Assembly (NCBI RefSeq): GCF_006516955.1
Contig: NZ_VHLG01000010.1
Span: 62,001 to 126,000, forward strand
Origin: Martelella alba
GTDB taxonomy: Bacteria > Pseudomonadota > Alphaproteobacteria > Rhizobiales > Rhizobiaceae
DNA length: 64,000 bases
Direction: 5' to 3'
Shown: in pieces, positions 17,282 to 25,203 of the stretch
Layout: every line of letters begins with the position of its first letter
Numbering within the stretch: the first letter of the stretch is position 1
Translations under genes and position numbers: made by a program
Notes under the pieces: model-generated
Database searches by the model: none
What the model was told of the DNA's origin: nothing
Seen by the model: the letters and a program-made list of their open reading frames with translations, nothing else

Positions 17282-18025
17282 TCAGCTTGTGACCAGCCGT
17301 AAGCCTGGCACGCGCGGCACAAGCGAGCGGTCCTGTTTCATGACGAAATCGAGATTGCGGCGGGCGATCTGCGCATGTTCGCGGCCGAGTGCCTCGGCGC
17401 GCGCACCTTCGCGCCGCTCCAGCGCTTCCAGCATGTCGTGGTGCTGGCGCTGGGCAACAAAGAGCGAGCGGCGAAAGGCCATCACATCGTCCTGGGCTTC
17501 GAGAAAGGCGCTCGGCGCGGCAAAGGGCATGCGGCGCGTGCGCTCGAGTTCGCGGCGCATGGTCTGCGATCCCGGCAGCAATGCCAGCAGACTGTGAAAG
17601 GCAGCGTTGAGTGTGACATAGCGGTTGTAATCGAGATCCTCGATATGGTCGGCGAATGTCTCGTCCATGGCGAGAACCAGTTCACGCATCTGCTCAAGGA
17701 GTTCGGGATCAACGCCACGTTCGGCCGCAAGCCGCAGCGCCGTGCCTTCGAGTACGCCGCGCAACTCGATTGCATCGCAGACATCGGCCAGCGAGAAACG
17801 GCGTACGGCATAGCCGCCTGCCGGAAGGCGTTCCAGCAGGCCCTCTTCTTCCAAACGGAAAAGAGCGGCTCTCAAGGGGGTACGCGACACGCCGAGTTCA
17901 ATCGACAGTGCGACCTCCGAAAGCCGCTCTCCGGGCGCGACTCCTCCTCCCAGAACAAGATTGCGCAGGCCGAGAAGCGCATTCAGCGCCTGTTGGTCCC
18001 GCACGCTCTTATGATCCGCGCCCAT
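17282..18025 (-). CDS. GntR-family regulator with FCD domain
   Basis: This 247-residue FadR/VanR-subfamily repressor has an N-terminal winged helix (residues ~10-75, GERLSEVALSIELGVSRTPLRAALFRL) and an all-helical FCD ligand-binding domain (residues ~85-225) with the D/H pattern that binds a metal and an organic acid (NAAFHSLL, QRQHHDMLEAL). It flanks the catabolic island and lies downstream of a TGTATACA palindrome in its own promoter region. It probably senses an acid intermediate and controls itself and adjacent genes. The target set is inference. Confidence 0.9.
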   Translation of the reverse strand: MGADHKSVRDQQALNALLGLRNLVLGGGVAPGERLSEVALSIELGVSRTPLRAALFRLEEEGLLERLPAGGYAVRRFSLADVCDAIELRGVLEGTALRLAAERGVDPELLEQMRELVLAMDETFADHIEDLDYNRYVTLNAAFHSLLALLPGSQTMRRELERTRRMPFAAPSAFLEAQDDVMAFRRSLFVAQRQHHDMLEALERREGARAEALGREHAQIARRNLDFVMKQDRSLVPRVPGLRLVTS

Positions 18026-18137
18026 ATTGCTTTCCTCCCGAGCAAATCATCCAGCCAGATGGTGGCCCCTTGCTCTTTTTCGATTTATCTTTCACGAAAC
18101 CCGTATTGATAAATTCTTATCCCGTAACAATAGGTAT

Positions 18138-18145
18138 TGTATACA
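18138..18145. promoter_or_regulatory. Candidate GntR operator TGTATACA (first copy)
   Basis: This is a perfect 8-bp palindrome 113 bp upstream of the GntR start, in an AT-rich stretch (GGTATTGTATACACAGG). An identical core recurs at 18275-18282. GntR/FCD repressors commonly bind short palindromes in their own promoters. Confidence 0.45.
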
Positions 18146-18274
18146 CAGGCCGTCAAGACCTTACGCCACTATCGTCTTATAATTGCATTGTCCGTGCGAA
18201 TAGCTGCGAAATGCTAATTGTCGCTCGTTCAGACCAAGGGTTCACTTTCATTTTGCACCAATATTGAAAGGAAC

Positions 18275-18282
18275 TGTATACA
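18275..18282. promoter_or_regulatory. Candidate GntR operator TGTATACA (second copy)
   Basis: This is the second exact TGTATACA (context GGAACTGTATACAAACC), 137 bp from the first. No gene starts immediately next to it, so it could be an auxiliary site, part of an unannotated transcript's promoter, or chance. Confidence 0.35.
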
Positions 18283-18815
18283 AACCAAAGCGCCTGCGAG
18301 AAGACGGAGCCGCCGGCCCTGAGGCTGACGACCCCTACCGGCGCACCCGGATCTTCAGAGGAGATTTGAAACGTCCAGAAGGGGCGAGGCGGAGAGCTAG
18401 CCTCTTAGGTGCTGTTCCCTCCGCCTCGGTTGCATCGCCACAGGGGGGGGCGCGGCGATGCAAGTGTGAGCAAGAAGCCTCAAATCTTTCGTCTTGGTGC
18501 TGCCTTGCGATGACTGGACAGTCGCATGAAACGGGACCTTTCATCTATCGTTCTGAAGCACATTCGCTTGCTTCCTTCGGATAGCTGCGGCCCGAATGGC
18601 GTGGTCTCCTACCTCTTACGCATCACCCGCTATCCTTTCGGATAGTCGCCAGTTACTCATGCGGTCCCATGCGCAGCAATTGAACCGATAAGTTGACCTT
18701 ACCAAAGCAAAGACCGTCTGATACCTTGTCGAACACAATAGTCGCTTTGCCTTGATTGATACGCCGAATGGCGTTCGGCTCTGACAGAGCGGCGAACACG
18801 ATAGGGAGGGCCCCG

Positions 18816-19430
18816 ATGAAGCTGTTGATTGCAGACGACCATGAGCTGGTTCGCGACACGATCTGTGCCTTTCTTGCCCAGGAACCGGGTTTCGACATTT
18901 CCGTCGCCGCAGATTTCCCCGAGGCGGCCACCCGGATGGAGCGCGAGGCACCGTTTGATCTGGTTCTGCTGGACTATTCCATGCCAGGCATGAACGGGCT
19001 TGAGGGGCTGGCCAAGGCGAAGACGTTGAATTTTGGCAGTCCGGTTGCCATTATTTCCGGCACGGCATCACGTGCGGTTGCCGAAGAAGCGCTCGCCTCT
19101 GGAGCGGCCGGTTTTCTGCCAAAGACATTGCCGGCCAAGACGCTTGTTCATGCGATCCGCTTCATGGCCGCCGGGGAACAATATGCGCCCGTGCAATTTC
19201 TGACGGACAAGGAGGAAACGAAGGTCCATCCACTCGCCGAGAAGCTGACCAAGCGCGAGATGGACGTTCTGAAGGGATTGATTGAAGGACAGTCGAACAA
19301 GGAAATTGCCCGTGGTCTCGACCTGCAGGAAGTCACGGTCAAACTTCATGTAAAAACGCTTTGCCGCAAGCTGGAAGCGAAGAACCGCACCATGGCGGCG
19401 ATGATCGCCAAGGAAGCGGGGCTGTTCTAG
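18816..19430 (+). CDS. NarL/FixJ-type response regulator
   Basis: This 204-residue two-component response regulator has a receiver domain in residues 1-120 with the acidic pocket at D7/D8 (LIADDHELVRD), phospho-acceptor Asp53 (LVLLDYSMPGMNG) and Lys in FLPKT. The C-terminal LuxR-type helix-turn-helix reads LTKREMDVLKGLIEGQSNKEIARGL. ATG 18816 is chosen because AGGGAGGG lies just upstream and the receiver then begins normally. It is probably the output partner of the tripartite hybrid kinase at 20757-23360, with one gene between them. The regulon is unknown. Confidence 0.92.
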   Translation: MKLLIADDHELVRDTICAFLAQEPGFDISVAADFPEAATRMEREAPFDLVLLDYSMPGMNGLEGLAKAKTLNFGSPVAIISGTASRAVAEEALASGAAGFLPKTLPAKTLVHAIRFMAAGEQYAPVQFLTDKEETKVHPLAEKLTKREMDVLKGLIEGQSNKEIARGLDLQEVTVKLHVKTLCRKLEAKNRTMAAMIAKEAGLF

Positions 19431-19485
19431 AGCGCCGTGCATCCATTCGGATGGACAAAGAACGATGCTGTGGGATAGCGGGCGT
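19431..19485 (+). repeat. Rhizobial-type intergenic hairpin element, possible terminator
   Basis: Right after the response regulator stop comes AGCGCCGTGC, then ATCCATTCGGATGGACAAAG, then an ACGATGCTGT stretch. The hairpin is CATCC-N4-GGATG. From memory, this layout (GCGCCGTGC, short hairpin, ACAAAG, ACGCTGT) resembles a dispersed intergenic element common in Agrobacterium/Rhizobium genomes. A repeat search would settle this. Confidence 0.5.
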
Positions 19486-19570
19486 CTAGTCATTATCGCT
19501 CGATGCTCTGGCCCATAGCCGGATCATCCAGCCTGAACAGCACGGCCAAACGCCGATCGGCCGGTCGGGA

Positions 19571-20554
19571 TTACGGCGCGTGGGTACCCTGTTGCGGCTG
19601 CCCTTGGCGTTCGCTCCGCGTGGCGAGCGCCGCAGCCTCCGTCCCGGCGATAAGAGCTTTTCTGTTCAGCATTGCCGCGCCGGTACGGCGCAGGCAAAGG
19701 CCTGGCCAGTAGAACAGCATTGTCGGTGTCAGAGTAAAGGCCTCCAGCGCCAGTTTCATGGCCGTTCCATAGCCGCCACCGCATCGAAAGGCACGGCAGG
19801 AAAGCCGGCTCAGATGGGTTGCCAGAAGCTTGTCGGCCCGTTGTCGGGGCGGAGACCATCCTCTTGCCCGCGCCTTTTCCGCGGCCATTTCCCAGCCCTT
19901 GCGCAGCGATTCCAGTTCACCGGGCTCATTACAGCGCGGGATATGCATATGGGTGAGAAACTGGTCGATCCCGCGTATCCGCGCGCCTTTCGCCTGCAGC
20001 CGCAGCAGCCAGTCGAGAAAGTTGCCGTAAAGCATGCCAGTGTCGAAGCCGCCTGCCTCCTCGTACCAGCTGCGCTTGACGACGAAATTCGATATCGTCA
20101 GAACCGGGTTCTCCCCGAGAAGATCAAGCATGTTCAGATCGTGCTCGCGAATACGGGTGACGATGAGAAGGGTCACGGGATCAAGCCTGAAGCAGCCGAC
20201 CCGACCATAGACTGCAGCGGTTTCATCCGTTTCGATCATCCGCTTCAGCGACATGGCCAGCTTGTCGGGCGCCCATCTGTCGCCAGCATCAATGAAAGCA
20301 AGGTATCGGCCGGCGGCGCTGGAGACGGCAAAATTGCGGGCGTGACTGGCACTTTTTTGAACTTCGAAGAACGGTTTCACGCGCGGATCGCGAGCGCTGT
20401 ATCCGGCGATGATTTCACGGCTTTCATCCACCGAACCGCCGTCAACGATCAGGATTTCAAAATCCCGGAAGGTCTGGGCCAGGACAGTTTCCAGCGTGGC
20501 TGCGATATGACGCGCCGCATTGAGACAGGGCATGATGATCGAGACGGTGGACAT
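19571..20554 (-). CDS. Family 2 glycosyltransferase
   Basis: This 327-residue GT-A-fold glycosyltransferase starts with VSIIMPCLNAARHIAATLET. It contains EILIVDGGSVDESREII, SASHARNFAVSSAAGRYLAFIDAGDRW (a D-A-G-D variant of the DXD region) and SWYEEAGGFDTGMLYGNFLDWLLRL, all typical of GT2 enzymes that elongate polysaccharides or decorate lipids. The C-terminal ~90 residues contain a weakly hydrophobic stretch (LTPTMLFYWPGLCL) that may associate with the membrane. It stands alone on the minus strand between the two-component genes. The sugar donor is unknown. Confidence 0.88.
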   Translation of the reverse strand: MSTVSIIMPCLNAARHIAATLETVLAQTFRDFEILIVDGGSVDESREIIAGYSARDPRVKPFFEVQKSASHARNFAVSSAAGRYLAFIDAGDRWAPDKLAMSLKRMIETDETAAVYGRVGCFRLDPVTLLIVTRIREHDLNMLDLLGENPVLTISNFVVKRSWYEEAGGFDTGMLYGNFLDWLLRLQAKGARIRGIDQFLTHMHIPRCNEPGELESLRKGWEMAAEKARARGWSPPRQRADKLLATHLSRLSCRAFRCGGGYGTAMKLALEAFTLTPTMLFYWPGLCLRRTGAAMLNRKALIAGTEAAALATRSERQGQPQQGTHAP

Positions 20555-20756
20555 GGATGCCTTTCAGGAGAGCAAGCATTTATATCGCAGAGTAGCCATG
20601 TCTTAGCCGATCGGGATGAGCGCAGGAGAAACGAGGGCGGATAGTGGTGATCTCATGAGGTGTGCCAGCCTATCCATCGGTATAGAAAACGCCGGTACAA
20701 TGTCAGCGAAAACAGGATGATATGCGCTGGATTGGAGAGCTGGCGCCCGAAGGGGA

Positions 20757-23360
20757 TTAGCCTGTGCGGGGAGGCGCAGTCTTCAGTGCCTGAAGCGTTT
20801 CATTGGCCGCGCAAGACACGGCTTCACGAAGATTTTGAAGATCGGAGCGGTCGTCAGCCTTACATGCCATTTCCAGTGCCTGCAGAGCCCGGCGTAACTT
20901 GCGGGCGCCAAAAACGGCGGCTGAACCGGCGAGCTTGTGGGCAGCATCGGCCCATTGCGGCAATGTCCGCCCTTCCGCGAGTTGATCGTCAAGCACATTT
21001 GTCAGTTCCTGACGAAAGCGCTCCATCTGACGCGAAAAAAGCGCTGGCGGTAAAGCGGCGGCGAGTTCACGAAAGGTCTCGTGGTCGAAAAGCTCATGCG
21101 ATTCTGCTGATATTGCGCTGCTTTCCGGCTGTGTCTTGCCGGATTTACCTGCATATTGCGCCAGAACCCCGGCCAGCCTTGCGGCGCGCAACGGCTTGAA
21201 AATGCAGTCCTGCATGCCAGCTTCCAGCATCCGCTGCCGCTCCTCCGGCAGGGCATGGGCGGTGAGGCCGATAATAACGCTTTGTTGCGATGCTCCATCG
21301 CCGGAACGGATGATCTCTGTCGCGCGGATCCCGTCCAGCCGCGGCATTGATACATCCATGAAAATAATATCGAAACGCCTGGCTGCGGCGGCTTCGACAC
21401 CCTGCTGGCCATCAACAGCCTCGACGATCCGGCAGCCATGGCGGCGCAGCATTTCGCGGGCGATGAAGCGGTTGGTCTCATTGTCCTCGACCAGCAGGAT
21501 ATCAAGGGCGAACTGCGCCCGGTTCGGCGTCGTTTGTGCCACGATCTCATTTTCATGTTCGGCCTGAAGATCCGGCTCGGCAAGCGGCGGCAGGCTGAGG
21601 GTGAACACGCTGCCCTGCCCCAAATTGCTTTCAACGCTCAGCGTTCCCCCCATCAGCGTTGCGATCCGCCGGGCAATGCCGAGACCGAGGCCCGAACCGG
21701 CCACCTTGCGACCATAAGAGGAATCGAGCATGACGAAATCATCGAAGATACGTTGCTGATCAGCGCTGCTGATGCCAATTCCGGTATCGACAACCGAAAA
21801 ATCGATCCCGTTTTCGTCTCCGCGTGCTCTGAGCGTGATCGTGCCGTTTTCGGTAAATTTCACAGCGTTTCCGATCAGATTGATCAGCACCTGGCGCAGA
21901 TAGTGACGGTCCTGCACGAAATCTTCGATGCCGTCGGCGATGTCAACGACAATCTGGTTGCCCGATTTTGCCGCTTCCGGCGTACTGATCCGCTGCAATT
22001 CGTTGAGCAGGCGGGACACCGAAAAACCGGCAGGATTGAGCGTTGCCGCACCGGCTTCCAGTCGGGTGATATCCAGAACCTCGTTGATCCGCCGTTGCAG
22101 GATCTCGCCTGAGGTCAACGCCGTTTGCAGATAGGATTTCTGTTTTGCCGTCAACCGGGTTTCGCCGAGCATGTCGAGCACACCGATCACGCCATTCAAC
22201 GGCGTGCGCATTTCATGGCTCATGACGGCGAGGAATTCCGACTTCGCCCGCGCCGTCGCAATGGCTTCGTCGCGGGCGGCCGTCAGCGTTTCCTGCATCT
22301 TTTTTCGATCGGAAATGTCGCGAATATAGACCGTGAAGATTGCTCCGTCGCTGCCGCGGGTGAAGCCGAAGGAGATTTCGGCGGGAAAGCGCGCGCCATC
22401 GATGCGCTGGGCTTCGATCTCAAGCCGTTCCGACACATGGGAGTGCTGTCCGTTTTCGGCGAGATATTGTGCCCGGCTGTCGAGGTGCATCCTGCGCCGT
22501 TCCGGCGGGATGATCAGGTCTTCGACCTTACGGCCGAGCACATTTTCACGGTGAAAGCCGAAGACGCGCTCGGCGGCGGCATTGCAATCGAGAATGCGTC
22601 CATCCTCCGCCGTTACCAGGATCGGATCGAGCGACACCCCGACTGCGCTGGAATACAGTTCATTGCTGACCCGCAGGGCCTCCGAACGGCGGCGTGAGAT
22701 CCTTGCCTGAAACACAAGCAAAAGCAGGGCCACCACCATGGCGACAAGAACGATCGCTGTAACGATGCTTGTCTCGATCAGGAGGACGGAAAAGGACTGT
22801 CGCTGGGCGTCGGCGTTTGTGGCCAGAACACGAATCCCCTCCAGCATCAGGCGGCGCACATCAGTCTGGATAGCGCTGAACTGCCTGAACAGATCCGGTA
22901 GAGCAGCCTCCAATGTTGCATCGTCGGCATCAATCACCGGGAGTGCGGCCGCAAGCGTTGCCTGAATGTTTCCAAGCGCTTTCATAGCGCGGGGCTGATC
23001 GGTCAGGCGGACAAAAACCTCACCCTGCCGCAGCGTGGCAACACGACTGTAAAAGATATCGAAGCGCTGACGGACATCTGCCAGTGAACTGTCGGCATGG
23101 AGCACCTGTTCATGATTATAGGCATCGATGGCGCCATCGACGGTCTGGGTGAGAACGAGAAGCTCAACCTGAACCTGGGCAAGCGCCCATTGCATGCTGT
23201 CAGAAGGCGCAGCCTGCAGGCTTCTGACCTCGCGCACCAATTGCAGGCCCAGCGACAGCAACAGCAGACCGGTCGCCGTCGCCGTGATGGCGGCGGCGGC
23301 ATAGCGCAGCCATCGATGCTTCCTGCCTGCTGCAGTTTCGCGCTGGTTCATATGGGCCAT
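20757..23360 (-). CDS. Hybrid (tripartite) sensor histidine kinase, BarA/ArcB-like
   Basis: This 867-residue membrane kinase has TM1 (~residues 17-37), a ~150-residue periplasmic helical sensor segment, TM2 (~197-217, TAIVLVAMVVALLLLVF) and a PAS domain (~235-350). HisKA follows with His382 (MSHEMRTPLNGVIG), then HATPase (NLIGNAVKFTENG, DTGIGIS, GSGLGLGIARR), a receiver with Asp669 (FDIIFMDVSMPRLDG) and an HPt domain with His808 (AHKLAGSAAVFG). The phosphorelay would pass to a free receiver, most likely the NarL-type protein at 18816-19430. It is 9 nt downstream of the SUOX-like periplasmic protein gene, which is probably its sensory partner. Confidence 0.94.
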   Translation of the reverse strand: MAHMNQRETAAGRKHRWLRYAAAAITATATGLLLLSLGLQLVREVRSLQAAPSDSMQWALAQVQVELLVLTQTVDGAIDAYNHEQVLHADSSLADVRQRFDIFYSRVATLRQGEVFVRLTDQPRAMKALGNIQATLAAALPVIDADDATLEAALPDLFRQFSAIQTDVRRLMLEGIRVLATNADAQRQSFSVLLIETSIVTAIVLVAMVVALLLLVFQARISRRRSEALRVSNELYSSAVGVSLDPILVTAEDGRILDCNAAAERVFGFHRENVLGRKVEDLIIPPERRRMHLDSRAQYLAENGQHSHVSERLEIEAQRIDGARFPAEISFGFTRGSDGAIFTVYIRDISDRKKMQETLTAARDEAIATARAKSEFLAVMSHEMRTPLNGVIGVLDMLGETRLTAKQKSYLQTALTSGEILQRRINEVLDITRLEAGAATLNPAGFSVSRLLNELQRISTPEAAKSGNQIVVDIADGIEDFVQDRHYLRQVLINLIGNAVKFTENGTITLRARGDENGIDFSVVDTGIGISSADQQRIFDDFVMLDSSYGRKVAGSGLGLGIARRIATLMGGTLSVESNLGQGSVFTLSLPPLAEPDLQAEHENEIVAQTTPNRAQFALDILLVEDNETNRFIAREMLRRHGCRIVEAVDGQQGVEAAAARRFDIIFMDVSMPRLDGIRATEIIRSGDGASQQSVIIGLTAHALPEERQRMLEAGMQDCIFKPLRAARLAGVLAQYAGKSGKTQPESSAISAESHELFDHETFRELAAALPPALFSRQMERFRQELTNVLDDQLAEGRTLPQWADAAHKLAGSAAVFGARKLRRALQALEMACKADDRSDLQNLREAVSCAANETLQALKTAPPRTG

Positions 23361-23369
23361 TGGTTAAGC

Positions 23370-23879
23370 TCAGTCTTCAACCTCGATTTTGGCCAATTGC
23401 CAGATGCTCTGCGAATAGGTCACTTCGCTGCGATATGCAGGGTTGTCGTCAAAGGGGAACACCAGCCATAGCGGGCCCTTGTCGCGCACCGACATCTCTT
23501 CACCATCGAGATGCGAGGCGATGATCGGGGCTTTCGGGTCTATATCGGCGACTGGAATTTCGACGGCATAGTCGTTGAGAGCCACGAGCTTCAGCATTTT
23601 GCCGTTTGCGCCGACAAGCCCAAGAAGGTCCGAAAGTGGCACGCCGGAGAAATGGTTTGTGCCTTCGGTCCAGACCGTGCCTGTGGTGAAATCTTCCTGC
23701 GGCAGGGCATCCAGCATGGCCCGGTCAAAAACGGCCTCGCCGTCCGGCGTGTTCGTGGCTGAAATCGCACCGGAAACGCGCAGGATCACCGGCCCCTCCG
23801 GCATGGCCAGATCAGCTGCGGAAACAGATGTTGCAAGTCCGCAAACAAGAACCGCGTAGCACAGCAGTCGAGGATACAT
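23370..23879 (-). CDS. Periplasmic SUOX-fold (molybdopterin-oxidoreductase-like) protein without cysteine
   Basis: This 169-residue exported protein has a signal peptide (CYAVLVCGLATSVSAADL, cleavage near residue 21). The mature part resembles the sulfite-oxidase molybdopterin-binding fold: W-TEGTNHFSGVPLSDLLGLVG, KLVALNDYAVEIP, IIASHLDGEEMSVRDKGPLWLVFPFD. The catalytic cysteine that binds molybdenum is absent; there is no cysteine at all after the signal peptide. Combined with its tight operon with a hybrid histidine kinase, this suggests a ligand-binding sensory protein rather than a molybdoenzyme. Similar small cysteine-less members occur next to kinases and cyclases (recollection of the family). 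Confidence 0.72.
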   Translation of the reverse strand: MYPRLLCYAVLVCGLATSVSAADLAMPEGPVILRVSGAISATNTPDGEAVFDRAMLDALPQEDFTTGTVWTEGTNHFSGVPLSDLLGLVGANGKMLKLVALNDYAVEIPVADIDPKAPIIASHLDGEEMSVRDKGPLWLVFPFDDNPAYRSEVTYSQSIWQLAKIEVED

Positions 23880-24017
23880 GGTGATTGCCCTTGAATATTG
23901 TCTTCGATCGTTCGGGCAATTATCGACAGTTGCGGCGTGCCATGAAAGAGCGCGTCCGCATGGTTGCGCTATACCGAAGGATAGGATGGCAGCGCGAACC
24001 TATCCACTCTTTGGTGG

Positions 24018-24434
24018 TCAGCGTCTGGATGCAGCGCTGTCCTGCGGCTTCGCCATATCGCTTTGCGCCGGTGCTGCCGACCTCTCAGCCTGCGCTTTGG
24101 TTTCAGCGCTGAGCCGCCGGATCTCCGCAATTTTCCGGGCATTCGTTTGCTGCTGCTCGTCCCAGGCCCGAAGCTGCGCTGCCACATCGCCAAATGGGAT
24201 CGTTTTTCTCTTTTCGTTCAAGGCCTTGATCCCTTCCGCATAGACCTTGTCCTCTTTTTCCTGAAGCCATTGGCCGAGCCGCGATTTCCGGGTTTCACCG
24301 GTGGTGAAGTTCGGCATGCTGGTGCCATCCTTCTGGCCTGCCGATGGTGATCGGTCGCGCGGTGGCGGGGTCATGGCGCCGCTGCGAGAAGAAGAGCTGC
24401 AGGCGGTGCGCACCTTGAGTATTCTGCCAGTCAT
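24018..24434 (-). CDS. Hypothetical protein with coiled-coil-like C-terminal half
   Basis: This 138-residue protein of unknown function was not recognised. The N-terminal ~45 residues are Ser/Pro-rich and probably disordered. Residues ~50-125 are charged and helical (SRLGQWLQEKEDKVYAEGIKA ... RAWDEQQQTNARKIAEI), likely a coiled coil. The start at 24434 is chosen because CCGGAGACAGTG precedes it; an internal ATG (MPNFTTGETRK) is an alternative. It is monocistronic between the kinase operon and the CMD operon. Reality of the gene is moderately supported by the ribosome site and a coherent charged-helix pattern. Confidence 0.5.
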   Translation of the reverse strand: MTGRILKVRTACSSSSRSGAMTPPPRDRSPSAGQKDGTSMPNFTTGETRKSRLGQWLQEKEDKVYAEGIKALNEKRKTIPFGDVAAQLRAWDEQQQTNARKIAEIRRLSAETKAQAERSAAPAQSDMAKPQDSAASRR

Positions 24435-24561
24435 CACTGTCTCCGGGAGTTGCAATTCGCACCGAGTATCCGAGACAGGCAACGCTATAAGTAAATCAGT
24501 TTTTCAGATAGTTTCTGAGCCGCCACGGGTAACCGGTGCGGCAACGCCCTTTTGAATTTGC

Positions 24562-24600
24562 AGAGCCCCGGACGAGATCGCCTGATCGTCCGGGGGCTCT
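24562..24600 (-). terminator. Strong hairpin after the CMD operon
   Basis: A long stem (AGAGCCCC-GGACGA 24562-24575 with TCGTCCGGGGGCTCT 24586-24600, one bulge) ends 8 nt beyond the last gene of the minus-strand operon. No T tract follows on either strand, so it may be a weak terminator or a 3' protective hairpin. Confidence 0.6.
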
Positions 24601-24608
24601 GATCGGGA

Positions 24609-25202
24609 TCACTGCTTCACATGCGGTTCACCCAGCGTATGCATCAGCCGGTTGGCCCAGCCGAAAATTGCAACGGCGTGGATGAGGTCAAGGATTTCGA
24701 GGTCATCAAGGCCGATCTCGCGCAGATGGTAGAATTGGTAGACGCCGACATGATCGGGATGCGCCGTCAGATCGACGCCGAAATTGAACAGGGCCTGCTC
24801 AAAATCGGGCAGATCGGCCTCCAGCCCTTTCTCATAAACCGCGTCGATCACGTCCGGCCGCTTTTCCAGCTGGATATAGCGATTGGCGTGAACCGCGGCA
24901 CAATAGATGCATTTATTGACAAAGGAGGCAGCCAGCGCCCCGATTTCCCGCCCGCCGCGCGACAAACCGTCCGGCGCATACATGATGTCGTTGAAAAGCG
25001 GCGTGCGCTCGGCCAGCGTTTCCGGCTCCTGCGCCAGCACCAGTACATAATCGGAAACCTTGGTATTGGAGGGGGTCACCTTCAATGCGGACAACTGCTC
25101 CGGCGTTGCCTCGGAAAGCTTTACCGGCGTGACATAGGGGTGCCATTCGAGCGGCTCAAGCGTGAATTCATGGATTGGTTTGGACTGGACCGTTTCGGAC
25201 AT
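24609..25202 (-). CDS. AhpD-like alkylhydroperoxidase domain protein (Avi_7169-type)
   Basis: This 197-residue protein of the carboxymuconolactone decarboxylase/AhpD superfamily contains the redox motif NKCIYCAAVHA (C-x-x-C-x-x-x-H) after SRGGREIGALAASFV. That motif supports peroxidase or disulfide-reductase chemistry. It pairs with the adjacent CMD protein (25204-25686). The pair matches what I recall as the Avi_7169/Avi_7170 family couple, whose role is not established. It is the last gene of an eight-gene operon. A role in detoxifying peroxide or a peroxy intermediate formed by the flavin monooxygenase of the same operon is plausible inference. Confidence 0.82.
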   Translation of the reverse strand: MSETVQSKPIHEFTLEPLEWHPYVTPVKLSEATPEQLSALKVTPSNTKVSDYVLVLAQEPETLAERTPLFNDIMYAPDGLSRGGREIGALAASFVNKCIYCAAVHANRYIQLEKRPDVIDAVYEKGLEADLPDFEQALFNFGVDLTAHPDHVGVYQFYHLREIGLDDLEILDLIHAVAIFGWANRLMHTLGEPHVKQ

Positions 25203-25203
25203 A

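Larger units (their letters stand above)
18026..18815. other. Long intergenic region (790 bp)
   Basis: I see no convincing gene here. It holds two TGTATACA palindromes (18138-18145 and 18275-18282) and a perfect 10-bp inverted repeat, TTGCATCGCC 18430-18439 / GGCGATGCAA 18454-18463, enclosing a run of eight G. The last part is the promoter region of the response regulator at 18816. A 106-codon frame at 18264-18584 has low-complexity, non-domain-like translation and was not accepted. Confidence 0.6.

Noticed and set aside
18264-18584. 106-codon frame in the 790-bp gap
   Set aside because: Arg/Ala/Gly-rich, no ribosome site, no domain; it spans the stem-loop and the G-run, which look non-coding.
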